64,000 nucleotides of DNA from Thermoleophilaceae bacterium (GCA_025928265.1 JAICJV010000003.1:1-64000); one strand, 5' to 3'; positions 28,196 through 37,662 are shown, counted from the first letter of the stretch. Numbers and translations are program-made. Notes: generated from the letters alone by a model not told the origin.

Positions 28196-29794
28196 TCAGG
28201 CCAGGGCCATGCCGGGCGCCACGCGCACCTCGATGAGGCGCGGTCCGTCCGCGGCGATGTCCTCGCGGAGCGCCTCGCGCAGCTCGTCGGCGCCGGCGAC
28301 GCTGCGCGCCTCCACGCCGTACGCGCTCGCCACGGCGACGCAGTCGAGCGCCGGAAGGTCGAGCCCCGGCGCGCCCTCGACGGATTCCAGCTGCGCGAAC
28401 CACTTGAGGATCGCGTACTCCTCGTTGCGCAGGACGAGGAACGTGACCGGCACCTTGTAGGCGGCCGCGGTCCAGAGCCCGGTGATCGCGTACTGGGCCG
28501 AGCCCTCGCCGACCACGCACACCACCTGGCGGTCGGGTTGGGCGAGCTGCACGCCGATCGCGGCGGCCAGGCCGAAGCCCAGCCCGCCGCCGGCGCCGAA
28601 GTAGTAGCTGCCCGGCTTGTTCAGGCGCAGGCGGTTGCGCATGGCGAGGGTGGACGAGGGCGACTCCAGCACCAGGATCCCATCGTCGGGCCAGACGTCG
28701 GCGACCACGGCGGCCGCGGCAGAGGGGTTGATCGGGTCCTCGTCCGGCACGGGCTCGGGGTCCGGCCGCTTCGGCGGCCCGTCGCCGTCGCCCGCATCGA
28801 CGGCCTCGACGAGCGCCTGGAGCGCCAGCCCCGGGTCGGCCACGATCGCGTCGCCCATCGGGGCGCGGGCCGCCTCGTCGTGGTCGGAGGTGATCGCCAC
28901 CAGCGTCGCGCCGTCGGGCAGCAGCGGGCCCGGGATGTTGGGGTAGTACGGGAACACCGACGAGCCCACCACCAGGATCAGGTCGTGCTCCTTCAGCACC
29001 TCGGACACCGGGCCGATCGCGGGCGGCAGGATGCCCTGGAACGCGCGATGGTCCTCGGGGAAGCCGATTCGGCCACCGCCAGGCGCTGGCGTGGCCCACA
29101 CCGGCAGGCGCCGCCGTTCGGCCAGCGCCACCGCGGCATCCCACGCGTCGCAGTTGTCCGCATCGGGGCCAACCACCATCACCGGCGAAGACGCCGAGCC
29201 CAGCCGCGAGGCCAGGTCGCGGATCGCGGCCGGGTCGGGGGCCGCACGACCGCCGACGGTCCGCGTGGTGTTGTGGCGCACGGCGTCGGCGTCGATATCG
29301 GCGTCCCAGTCGTCCATCGGGATCGACACGAACACCGGACCGCGCGGCGGCAGCGACGCCAGGTGGATCCCGCGGGCCAGCGCGTGTGGCACGTCCTCGG
29401 CACGCGGCGGCTCGTAGCTCCACTTCACGAGCGGGTGCGGCATGCGCACCGCGTCCCTGTTTGTCAGGTTGGCCTGGAGCGTCATCAGCGAGCGCGACTG
29501 CTGGCCGGCGGTCACGAGCAGCGGCGCCTTGTTCGCCTGCGCGTTGAAGATCGCGCCCATGCCGTTGCCCACGCCGGGTGCGGTGTGCAGGTTCACCTGG
29601 GTCGGCAGCCCGCTCGCCTGCGCGAAGCCGTCCGCCATCCCGACGGCGACGGCCTCCTGCAGCCCGAGCACGTAGCGGAAGTCGCTCGGGAAGTCCTTGA
29701 GCATCGGCAGCTCTGTCGAGCCCGGGTTGCCGAAGATCGTGGTCATGCCGCGCTCGCGCAGCATTTCGAAGACGGATTCGCGGACGGTGGGCAT
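28196..29794 (-). CDS. mdlC: Benzoylformate decarboxylase-like TPP enzyme
   Basis: TVRESVFEMLRERGMTTIFGNPGSTELPMLKDFP, GEGSAQYAITGLWTAAAYKVPVTFLVLRNEEYAIL. Confidence 0.85.
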   Translation of the reverse strand: MPTVRESVFEMLRERGMTTIFGNPGSTELPMLKDFPSDFRYVLGLQEAVAVGMADGFAQASGLPTQVNLHTAPGVGNGMGAIFNAQANKAPLLVTAGQQSRSLMTLQANLTNRDAVRMPHPLVKWSYEPPRAEDVPHALARGIHLASLPPRGPVFVSIPMDDWDADIDADAVRHNTTRTVGGRAAPDPAAIRDLASRLGSASSPVMVVGPDADNCDAWDAAVALAERRRLPVWATPAPGGGRIGFPEDHRAFQGILPPAIGPVSEVLKEHDLILVVGSSVFPYYPNIPGPLLPDGATLVAITSDHDEAARAPMGDAIVADPGLALQALVEAVDAGDGDGPPKRPDPEPVPDEDPINPSAAAAVVADVWPDDGILVLESPSSTLAMRNRLRLNKPGSYYFGAGGGLGFGLAAAIGVQLAQPDRQVVCVVGEGSAQYAITGLWTAAAYKVPVTFLVLRNEEYAILKWFAQLESVEGAPGLDLPALDCVAVASAYGVEARSVAGADELREALREDIAADGPRLIEVRVAPGMALA

Positions 29795-29885
29795 GGCGCG
29801 GGCAGCTTAAACGCGTGGCGCGTTCGGCGCGCTCGCGGAGTATTTTCCCGCCTCCGCACCACCAACGAGGGGACCTGGGAAGCGC

Positions 29886-32800
29886 ATGATTGCCGTACTT
29901 CGCCGCCACCGGTGGCTCGTATTGATCCTTGCTGTTGTCGGCGCGGGTGTGGTTGCGCTCGCCGGACGCTCGCATGAACGCCGTACTGCGCGGGCGTGCC
30001 CGCCTGGGCAGCGCGTTGTGCGTGAAGAGGGGAAAGCGGAAAGCGGAGAGCGGAAAGCGGAGAAGGACGGCGAGCGCGGGGACTATGAGTCGCATTTCGT
30101 CGGCAAGTGCGCCCCGGTCGCGCACCCCGAGTCGAACGCCGACCTGACCAGGTTCAACGAGTACGCGTCCACGCGGCAGGGATCCGATACGCCGCGTGAG
30201 TTCGCGAAGGCAGCGGCGCAGCGGCAGAGGATGGAGAACTCGCCCGTGCGCATCGCGGACGCCGACGGCCAGTGGAAGCCGTACGGCCACGGGCCGCTGA
30301 TCGGCGACGACCCCAACTACCCGACCACCCTCGGCGACGGCTTCGGCAAGCTCGAGGGCCGCATCAACGATTTCGCCTACGTGTCGCAGACGGGCAAGCT
30401 CTATGCCGCGGTCGCGCAGGGCGGCCTCTGGGAGTCCACCAACCTCGGCGGCAGCTGGAAGCCGATCGGCGACAACCTCCCGATCCAGTCGACCGGCGCG
30501 GTCGGCTACACCACCGCCGGCGGCGGCACGCTGATCGTCGCGACCGGCGACATGGCGTTCTCGAACGACTACGCGGGCGTCGGCACCTTCTGGTCGACCG
30601 ACGACGGCCAGACCTGGCACAAGTCGCGCGGCGCGCCGGACGGCGCGCTGTCGTTCCGCGTGGCCGTCGATCCGACCAACGCGAACGTGGTCTACCTGGC
30701 CACGGGCCTCGGCCTCTACCGCTCGACCGACGCCGGGCGCAGCTTCACGAACGCCGACCTGCCGACCGGCTCGTGCCACGGCGACTCGAGCAAGCCCAAC
30801 TGCTTCTTCGCGAACGTGGTCACCGACGTGGCCGTGCAGCCCACCGACAAGCTCGGCCACCACGGCGGCGCGGTGGTGGCGGCGGTCGGCTGGCGCGACG
30901 GCCAGCGGCCCAACCTGGCGGGCAAGCCCGAGGCGCCGGCAAACGGCCTGTACCGCTCCGACAGCGGCGCACCCGGCTCGTTCACGAAGGTGCCCGACAG
31001 CGCCGGCTTCACGCCCACGACCAAGGCGGGGCGCGTCGCGCTCGGCACAGCCACGGGGCCGGACCAGGATTCGCGCTACCTCTACGCCGTCTCCCAGGAC
31101 GCGCAGCTGTTCCAGGACACGCTGGGCGGCGGCGAGCAGGACATCCCGCTCGTCGGCACGCCGTCGGTGCTCGACGGCATCTACGTGTCGAGCGACTTCG
31201 GCAAGACCTGGACCCAGATGGAGAGCCGTCAGGAGTTCTTCAATCCCGCGAACGGGTCGGCGCTCAGCCAGCTCACGGCGCTCGGCATCGCGCCCGGCTA
31301 CCAGGTCACCTACAACGAGTTCATCAAGCCGGACCCGACCCGCCAGACGGCCACCGGCATCCCGACGCGCGTGATCCTCGGCATGGAGGAGGTCTGGCAG
31401 AACGCGATCCCGAACACGCCGCAGAACGGCCACTCGCAGTTCCAGGTGATCGGTGAGTACACCGCCAACGGCGGCGCGTGCCTGGTCGTGCCGGAGCAGT
31501 GCGGCCAGAAGCAGCAGATCGCCGGCAACACCACGACGCACCCGGACCAGCACGGCATCGCGATGGTGCCCGACGGGAAGGGCGGCGTCACGCTCGTCGA
31601 CGGCAACGACGGCGGCGCCTACACGCAGCACGTCGACTCGGGACAGGAGTTCGACAATCTGCACTGGGGCAACGGCGCGAACAGCGGCTTCGAGACCCTG
31701 CTCCCGTACGGCGCGGCGATGGCCAGGGACGGCACGGTCTACGCCGGCCTGCAGGACAACGGCCAGCTCAAGATCCTTCCGAACGGCGAGCAGCACACCG
31801 TGTACGTCGGCGACGGCACCAACGCGCTGGTCGACCCGGACAACTCGAAGATCGCCTACGACGAGCTGCCGCTCGCCGGCGTGAACGTGTCCACCGACGG
31901 CGGCTCGACGTGGACGAGCATCGACCCGCTGCTGAAGGACCCGGACTTCGTCGCGCCGCTCGTGATGGACCCGCACAACGCGAAGCACATCCTCGTCGCG
32001 GGCCGCAACATCGAGGAGACGCACTCAGGCCCCGACACGACGTCCCCGTGCAACGGCGACCCGTCGTGCACGCCCAGCGACACCGACTGGAAGGAGGTGT
32101 TCGACCTCGGGACGCACTCGCAGCCGGGCAACGAGGGCGCCACCGAGAACGACACCGACGCCCCGAACCACGCGTCGGCGGCCGCGCTGGATGGCAACAA
32201 CGCCTACGTGGGCTTCTGCGGCGACTGCGACCCGGTCAAGCGCCATCGCGTCTTCAACGTCGGCTTCGCGACGAACGTGGGCGGCAGCGGTTGGCACATC
32301 ACGGCGGCGAAGGGGCTGCCGAACCGGATCATCACCGGCGTCGCGCCCGACCCGGGCGACCCGGAGACCGTCTACGTCACGCTGGGCGCCAGCGCGTCGC
32401 GCTACTTCGCACCGATCGGCTCGATGGGCGAGAGCACGGCAGGCGTGGGCTCGGGCCACGTGTTCAAGTCGACCGACGGCGGCGAGACGTTCAAGAACGT
32501 GTCGGGCGACCTCCCGAACGTGCAGGCCACGTCGGTCGTCGTGCGCAACGGCCAGCTGATCGTGGGGACCGCTATCGGCGTGTTCGCCTCGAACGACACG
32601 AACGGCGCGCACTGGGGCGTGCTCGGCCGCGGGATGCCGCCGGTGGCGATCTACTCGCTGGCCTTCAAGCCGGGCGATACCAACACGCTCATGGCCGCCA
32701 CGTTCGGCCGCGGCATCTACACGGTCGGCCTGTCCGACAGGTACCTCGCGCGAGTGCGGGCCTGCGCGATCGCCAAGCCGTACGCGCGCTTCAACGCGAA

Positions 32801-33161
32801 GAGCGTGCGCAGGCTGCGTCACGGCAAGGCGGGGCGGAAGCTCCGGCTGCGCGGCACCGACCGCGCGCGCAAGGGATGCGGCCGCATCAAGCGCGTGAGG
32901 GTGTCGGTGGAGCGCCGCGTGAGCAGGAAGCGGTGCCGCTACCTCAAGGCGAACGGCCGCTTCTCGAAGAAGGTGAGCTGCCGCAGGCCGCACTACATCC
33001 GGGCGAGGCTGGCGCGCGGCGCGAAGAAGTGGCACTTCACGTCGAAGCGCAAGCTGCGGCGCGGCAGGTACACGCTGCGTGTGCAGGCGATCGACGCGCG
33101 CAAGCACCACTCGCCGGTCTCGAAGAGGCGGCACACCAAGGTCACGATCCGCCTGCGATGA
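29886..33161 (+). CDS. Large exported BNR/sortilin-like beta-propeller protein with basic Cys-containing C-terminal domain
   Basis: N-terminal hydrophobic segment; repeated SxDxGxxW-type elements (STDDGQTWHKS, SSDFGKTWTQM, STDGGSTWTSI, STDGGETFKNV). Confidence 0.85.
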   Translation: MIAVLRRHRWLVLILAVVGAGVVALAGRSHERRTARACPPGQRVVREEGKAESGERKAEKDGERGDYESHFVGKCAPVAHPESNADLTRFNEYASTRQGSDTPREFAKAAAQRQRMENSPVRIADADGQWKPYGHGPLIGDDPNYPTTLGDGFGKLEGRINDFAYVSQTGKLYAAVAQGGLWESTNLGGSWKPIGDNLPIQSTGAVGYTTAGGGTLIVATGDMAFSNDYAGVGTFWSTDDGQTWHKSRGAPDGALSFRVAVDPTNANVVYLATGLGLYRSTDAGRSFTNADLPTGSCHGDSSKPNCFFANVVTDVAVQPTDKLGHHGGAVVAAVGWRDGQRPNLAGKPEAPANGLYRSDSGAPGSFTKVPDSAGFTPTTKAGRVALGTATGPDQDSRYLYAVSQDAQLFQDTLGGGEQDIPLVGTPSVLDGIYVSSDFGKTWTQMESRQEFFNPANGSALSQLTALGIAPGYQVTYNEFIKPDPTRQTATGIPTRVILGMEEVWQNAIPNTPQNGHSQFQVIGEYTANGGACLVVPEQCGQKQQIAGNTTTHPDQHGIAMVPDGKGGVTLVDGNDGGAYTQHVDSGQEFDNLHWGNGANSGFETLLPYGAAMARDGTVYAGLQDNGQLKILPNGEQHTVYVGDGTNALVDPDNSKIAYDELPLAGVNVSTDGGSTWTSIDPLLKDPDFVAPLVMDPHNAKHILVAGRNIEETHSGPDTTSPCNGDPSCTPSDTDWKEVFDLGTHSQPGNEGATENDTDAPNHASAAALDGNNAYVGFCGDCDPVKRHRVFNVGFATNVGGSGWHITAAKGLPNRIITGVAPDPGDPETVYVTLGASASRYFAPIGSMGESTAGVGSGHVFKSTDGGETFKNVSGDLPNVQATSVVVRNGQLIVGTAIGVFASNDTNGAHWGVLGRGMPPVAIYSLAFKPGDTNTLMAATFGRGIYTVGLSDRYLARVRACAIAKPYARFNAKSVRRLRHGKAGRKLRLRGTDRARKGCGRIKRVRVSVERRVSRKRCRYLKANGRFSKKVSCRRPHYIRARLARGAKKWHFTSKRKLRRGRYTLRVQAIDARKHHSPVSKRRHTKVTIRLR
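30028..30068 (+). repeat. Repeat family B (tandem GGAAAGC units), in frame within BNR protein
   Basis: GGGGAAAGCGGAAAGCGGAGAGCGGAAAGCGGAGAAGG. Confidence 0.8.
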
Positions 33162-33183
33162 GTCGCGCGTAGTCTCCCGGGCC

Positions 33184-33999
33184 ATGCGTCTGGTGACACT
33201 GCGTGACGGCTCCGTGGGCGAGGTCGACGGCGACCGCGTCCACGTGCTCGAGGCGGCGTCGATGATCGAATGGCTGTCGGGCGAGGGCGGCGCGCGCACG
33301 GGCACGGAGCACGCGCTCGAAGAGGTGGAGCTGGCGGCGCCGCTGCCCGAACCGCCCAGCGTGCGCGACTTCTTCGCGTACGAGGGTCACGTGGCCGCGG
33401 GGTTCCGTCGGCGAGGGCAGGATCGGATCCCCGACGAGTGGTACCAGCAGCCCGTCTTCTACTTCTCGAACGCGGCGTCGATCGTCGGGCCGGGCGCGCC
33501 GGTCAGGAGACCCGCCGCCACGCAGCTGCTCGACTTCGAGCTCGAGATCGCCGCGGTGATCGACGGGGACGGCGAGATCGGTGGCTTCATGCTCATGAAC
33601 GACTGGAGCGCGCGCGACGTGCAGTTCGGCGAGATGGTCATCGGCCTCGGGCCGTCGAAGGCGAAGGATTTCGCCACGAGCCTGGGTCCGTACCTCGTCA
33701 CGCCGGACGAGCTGCCCTACTCGGAGGGGCGGCTCACGCTGGAGGCGCGCGTGCACGTGAACGGCGACGAGCTGTCGCGCTGCCACGCCGAGGAGATGCA
33801 CTTCACCTGGGACGAACTCGTCGCGCACGCGGCGCGCGACACCCGGCTGCGCGCCGGCGACGTGCTCGGCTCCGGCACGCTCACCGGCGGCTGCCTGCTC
33901 GAACTTGGGCCGCTGCCCGGCGATCGTTTCATCGAGCCCGGCGACACGGTCGCGCTGATGGCGGGCGCGCTCGGCCGGCTCGAGAACCAGGTGGCATGA
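33184..33999 (+). CDS. Fumarylacetoacetate hydrolase family protein
   Basis: FYFSNAASIVGPG...DFELEIAAVI...GFMLMNDWSARDVQ...GSGTLTGGCLLEL. Confidence 0.9.
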   Translation: MRLVTLRDGSVGEVDGDRVHVLEAASMIEWLSGEGGARTGTEHALEEVELAAPLPEPPSVRDFFAYEGHVAAGFRRRGQDRIPDEWYQQPVFYFSNAASIVGPGAPVRRPAATQLLDFELEIAAVIDGDGEIGGFMLMNDWSARDVQFGEMVIGLGPSKAKDFATSLGPYLVTPDELPYSEGRLTLEARVHVNGDELSRCHAEEMHFTWDELVAHAARDTRLRAGDVLGSGTLTGGCLLELGPLPGDRFIEPGDTVALMAGALGRLENQVA

Positions 34000-34000
34000 C

Positions 34001-34414
34001 GTGGCCTGGGGCGGACGGAACAAGCGCCGCCTCGCGCGTTTCACCACCAACCGCCTCGTGAACCCGCTCGTCCGGCGCCTGCATTCGATGGGCATCACCG
34101 GCGGCACCGCGCTGCTCGAGACCACCGGCCGCAAGACCAGGCAGCCGCGCCGCACGCCGGTCGGAAACGGCCTGCGCGGAGGGGAGTTCTGGATCGTGAC
34201 CGAGCACGGCCGCCACGCGGACTACGTAAAGAACATCGAGGCCAACCCGCGCGTGCGCGTGAAGGTGGGGCGCACGTGGTTCGAGGGAACCGCGCACATC
34301 CTCGAGGACGACGACCCCTACGAGCGGCTGCGCCGGCTGAATCGTCCGGCGAACGACACAGCGCTGCGCCTCGTGGGCACCGAGCACCTGGTCATCCGCG
34401 TCGATCTCGACTAG
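34001..34414 (+). CDS. F420/deazaflavin-dependent nitroreductase family protein
   Basis: LLETTGRKTRQPRRTPVGNG...YVKNIEANPRVRVKVGRTWFEGTA. Confidence 0.88.
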   Translation: MAWGGRNKRRLARFTTNRLVNPLVRRLHSMGITGGTALLETTGRKTRQPRRTPVGNGLRGGEFWIVTEHGRHADYVKNIEANPRVRVKVGRTWFEGTAHILEDDDPYERLRRLNRPANDTALRLVGTEHLVIRVDLD

Positions 34415-34629
34415 GAGTCGTACGCGCCGCGAAGCACCGCGTAACCCACCACGCCGATCAGCTGGCTCACGGCGAGGTGCACGGCGAACGCGCCGTTGAT
34501 CGCAACGTCGGAGGCGAACGCGAGCGCCACCACGAGCGTGTAGCCGAAGGCAAGCACGCCGAGCGCCTGGCTGAGAGTGAGCGGCTGTCGTGTCCGAGCG
34601 TTCATCACAGCCCGGGTGTTCGCCCGCAT
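34411..34629 (-). CDS. Small two-TM membrane protein
   Basis: MRANTRAVMNARTRQPLTLSQALGVLAFGYTLVVALAFASDVAINGAFAVHLAVSQLIGVVGYAVLRGA; start could be 34677. Confidence 0.55.
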   Translation of the reverse strand: MRANTRAVMNARTRQPLTLSQALGVLAFGYTLVVALAFASDVAINGAFAVHLAVSQLIGVVGYAVLRGAYDS

Positions 34630-34636
34630 TGGCGCT

Positions 34637-35695
34637 TCATTCAGGGGAGGTGGACGAACGGCCGAGGTCGAGCGCAAGCCCGAGGTACTCGTCCGCGCGC
34701 GACGTCAGCCGCATCAGGCCGTAGGTGCTCAGCAGCGCGCGCTTCATCTCGGTGGCGTCGAGCTCGCCGCGCGCCGCGCGGATCCGGGCCGCGAGCTCGG
34801 CGATCTCGTCGAGCGGCACCTCCTCGAGGGTGCGCGGGCCGAGCTGGCGCACCTTCACAGGCGGTGTGTCGGGCAGGCGGATCAGGTCGTCGTCCTGCCA
34901 CGGGATGTCGTCCTTGCGGGTGAGGACGAGGCGGCGTTCCTGCGCGAGCCAGTAGACCGCCGAGGAGAGCGGCGCGCGGGCGACGGAGGTGAGCTTGCGG
35001 CCGCCGGAGGCGCGGTTGTAGAGGGCGTACGCGCGGCTCGCGCGCATCGGTCCCTCGGCGGCCAGGATCTCGAGGATCACCTGCATGATCTCCGTGCGCG
35101 AGGTGGCACGAGGGTCGCCGGTCGGGTGCTCCTCCCACGCGACGTACGGGTCCAGCGAGACAGGTGTGCCGTCGCCACCTGCCGTCGCGTTCGCCCACTC
35201 GCCGGCCGGCAGGGCTGAACCCGGCAGTGCTGCGACCGGGGTCGAGGAGAGCTGCTCGAGCAGCCTGCGCTCGTCGAGCAGGACCCGCGACGGTTGGTCC
35301 GGCCAGCCGGAGATCACGACGCCCGCCACCGCCAGGCCCGCACCGCGCGCCGACTCCTGCGCCAGCAGGACGGCGTTCACGAGCCCCGGCGCTGCGGGCG
35401 CTGCGATCACCACCGGCAGCCGTAGCTCCACCGCCAGGTCGCGGTTCAGGTAGCGCTCAGTGAGAGGCGCCAGCAGGCCGCCGCTCGAGACGACCACCAG
35501 GAGGCCGTCGGTCGCTGCTTTCGCCCTTTCCGCGAGCGCCGCCGGGTCGAGCTCGGAACCCGCATGCCGTGCTGCGATCGCGGGGGGCGCCACCGGATGA
35601 GGCTCCGCGATCTCCAACAGCGTGCCGCCCAGCGCGGCACCCACGTCGGCCTCGCCGGCGGCCGGTCCGGTGCCGGATACGAAAAGGCCGTGCAT
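34637..35695 (-). CDS. Degenerate dethiobiotin synthetase (BioD)-like P-loop domain fused to winged-helix-like domain
   Basis: N-term FVSGTGPAAGEADVG... PVAPPAIAARHAG...LPVVIAAPAAPGLVNAVLLAQESARGAGLAVAGVVISG; C-term ~150 aa helical, wHTH-like. Confidence 0.65.
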   Translation of the reverse strand: MHGLFVSGTGPAAGEADVGAALGGTLLEIAEPHPVAPPAIAARHAGSELDPAALAERAKAATDGLLVVVSSGGLLAPLTERYLNRDLAVELRLPVVIAAPAAPGLVNAVLLAQESARGAGLAVAGVVISGWPDQPSRVLLDERRLLEQLSSTPVAALPGSALPAGEWANATAGGDGTPVSLDPYVAWEEHPTGDPRATSRTEIMQVILEILAAEGPMRASRAYALYNRASGGRKLTSVARAPLSSAVYWLAQERRLVLTRKDDIPWQDDDLIRLPDTPPVKVRQLGPRTLEEVPLDEIAELAARIRAARGELDATEMKRALLSTYGLMRLTSRADEYLGLALDLGRSSTSPE

Positions 35696-35758
35696 GCGCC
35701 AGATTGAAGCAGCGTGACGTCCGCGCCACCGGGGTAATCTTCCCGGCGGGCAGGGACT

Positions 35759-36121
35759 GTGTTCGCACAGACTGACAGGGGAATCGCGGGCCGCGAGATC
35801 GCGGTGCAGCGGATCGACAGGCAGGCGGAGTGGCTCGAGGTCACTCTCGGTCTTCGCCTGGCTTCATTCGCAGCCGGGGTCAGCCCTGCGCGGATGGGGC
35901 GGATCGCCCAGGGCGTGGACATCCCCGAGGTCGACGAGGAGACGCGCCTGCGCAACCTCTTCGCCGTCGTCTCCTACCTGGCCGCGCGCGACGGCGCCGG
36001 CAGCGCCTACACCTGGCTCACCGAGCCGAACACGGAGCTCGACGGCCGCGCGCCGGCGGACCTGCTCCACCACGGCGGCGCGCCCGAGACGGTCTGGCTC
36101 GCGGCGGCTACGCCGTTCTAG
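35759..36121 (+). CDS. Xre/MbcA/ParS toxin-binding-like (DUF2384-type) protein
   Basis: HTH-like N-term and C-terminal AYTWLTEPNTELDGRAPADLLHHGGAPETV. Confidence 0.6.
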   Translation: MFAQTDRGIAGREIAVQRIDRQAEWLEVTLGLRLASFAAGVSPARMGRIAQGVDIPEVDEETRLRNLFAVVSYLAARDGAGSAYTWLTEPNTELDGRAPADLLHHGGAPETVWLAAATPF

Positions 36122-36990
36122 GCCGGAGCGGTCAGCAGCAGCGCGTTCTGCGCCGGGTCGCGTACCAGCACGCCGCCCTCGACCTGCTCCGGCTCCTGGC
36201 CCGCGTCGGCGATCCGGTCCGCCACGCGGTCGCGCTCGGCCGCGTCCGGCAGGATGATCGTGGCATTGCGCAGGGCGGCTGAGCCTGGAGGCGGGGGCGA
36301 GGCACCGCGGCCCGCCCAGACGTTCGCGCCGAGGTGATGGTGATAGCCGCCGGCCGACAGGAACGTGGCATCCGGCATGTGCGCCATCACGTCGAAGCCC
36401 ATCACGTCGCGGTAGAAGCGCTCGCTGTCCGCGATGTCCGCCACGTGCAGGTGGACGTGGCCCATCGTGGTGCCGTTCGGCATGTACTCGTAGTCGGGCT
36501 CCTGCGCGGGATCGTCGAGCGCGCCGATCAGGTCGTCGGTGTCGAGCGGCAGCGTCGCCATCTGCACCCCGCCGTGGCCGTCGCCGGGCCATTCGGCGCG
36601 TGGGCGATCGCGGTAGATCTCGATGCCGTGCCAGTCGGGGTCGCGCAGGTAGATCGCCTCGCTCACGAGGTGATCCGACATGCCGCTGAGCGGCACCCGC
36701 GCCCGCGCCGCGTGCACGAGCCAGCGCGCGAGCGCGACCCGGTCCGGCAGCAGGATGGCGAAGTGGAACAGGCCCGTGTGGCCCTGGACCGGCTCGGCGC
36801 CGGGTTCCTCGTGGAGCACGAGCAGCTCTTCGCCGCCCGCACCCAGCCGCAGCACGGAGCCCTCGCGCGACCGCACCTCGAGGCCGATCGTCCGCGTGTA
36901 GTAGTCGATCGAGCGGTCGAGGCTCGCGACGGTCAGTTCAACCGCGCCGACGGTGGTGTCGGCGGCGATCTTCGTGGCGGTCTCAGGCAT
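36118..36990 (-). CDS. Glyoxalase/VOC family dioxygenase-like protein
   Basis: VGAVELTVASLDRSIDYYTRTIGLEV..., MGHVHLHVADIADSERFYRDVMGF: two VOC modules. Confidence 0.9.
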   Translation of the reverse strand: MPETATKIAADTTVGAVELTVASLDRSIDYYTRTIGLEVRSREGSVLRLGAGGEELLVLHEEPGAEPVQGHTGLFHFAILLPDRVALARWLVHAARARVPLSGMSDHLVSEAIYLRDPDWHGIEIYRDRPRAEWPGDGHGGVQMATLPLDTDDLIGALDDPAQEPDYEYMPNGTTMGHVHLHVADIADSERFYRDVMGFDVMAHMPDATFLSAGGYHHHLGANVWAGRGASPPPPGSAALRNATIILPDAAERDRVADRIADAGQEPEQVEGGVLVRDPAQNALLLTAPA

Positions 36991-37432
36991 CGAGTTCCTC
37001 CCAGATGGACTCTAGACGGGCGACATCGTCGGCCGCGAGGCGGTCGGTGAAGCGCGCCCGCACGCCCGCGAGATGGGTGACCGACGCGCTGTGGAGCAAC
37101 TCGGCCCCCGCCTCGGTGAGGGTCGCGTTCAGGCCGCGGGCATCGACGGGGCAGGGCGCCCGCTCGACGAGCGCGCGCGCCTCGAGCCGATCGACCAGCC
37201 GCGAGATGCCGCTGCGCGTCAGGAGGACGGCCTCGGCGAGATCCGCCATGCGCATGCGGCGCTCGGGCGCCTCGTCGAGCTGGACGAGCACGTCGAACTC
37301 CGCGAGCGACAGGCCGTGCTCACGCTCGAGCTCGGCGTCGAGCTCGTGCATCAGGCGGTCGTAGACGCGCAGCATCCCGGTCCACGCGCGCGGGACACGC
37401 GAGCACGCGGGGGGTGTCACCTGCGTGCTCAT
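36983..37432 (-). CDS. MarR family transcriptional regulator
   Basis: LSLAEFDVLVQLDEAPERRMRMADLAEAVLLTRSGISRLVDRLEARALVER. Confidence 0.92.
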   Translation of the reverse strand: MSTQVTPPACSRVPRAWTGMLRVYDRLMHELDAELEREHGLSLAEFDVLVQLDEAPERRMRMADLAEAVLLTRSGISRLVDRLEARALVERAPCPVDARGLNATLTEAGAELLHSASVTHLAGVRARFTDRLAADDVARLESIWEELDA

Positions 37433-37626
37433 GCCGCGACCGCCTCGCGGTGACGCTCGTGCGACCCGACAGCCAGGGCCAGTTCGCGCAGCAGCGAGCG
37501 GACGCTGTCGGCGACGAGCGGGTCGGTGAGGTCGCCGCGTTCGTCGAAGCGCTCGGCGCCGTGCGGCACCTGGAGGCAGTTCATGAGCACGTGCGTGCGC
37601 GTCGAGATGTGGATTGGATTGGACAT
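37429..37626 (-). pseudogene. Probable C-terminal remnant of an NADPH-dependent FMN reductase-like gene
   Basis: 65 aa; VPHGAERFDERGDLTDPLVADSVRSLLRELA resembles reductase C-termini; overlaps marR start (ATGA); no N-terminal flavodoxin fold. Confidence 0.4.
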
Positions 37627-37662
37627 TGGAAAGCGGAAAGCGGAACGCGGGGAGAGGGGGAG
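37607..37662 (+). repeat. Repeat family B with ATTGGATTGGACATTGGA prefix
   Basis: GGATTGGATTGGACATTGGAAAGCGGAAAGCGGAACGCGGGGAGAGGGGG. Confidence 0.8.

Noticed and set aside
30028-30068. Possible phase-variable SSR (slippage) tract
   Set aside because: The 7-mer units are imperfect and few; the dispersed-repeat explanation fits better than a contingency locus, although slippage cannot be excluded.
28173-32024. 1283-aa minus-strand ORF
   Set aside because: Antisense shadow of the benzoylformate decarboxylase and BNR genes; low-complexity Arg/Val/Ala composition typical of high-GC spurious frames and no recognisable domain.
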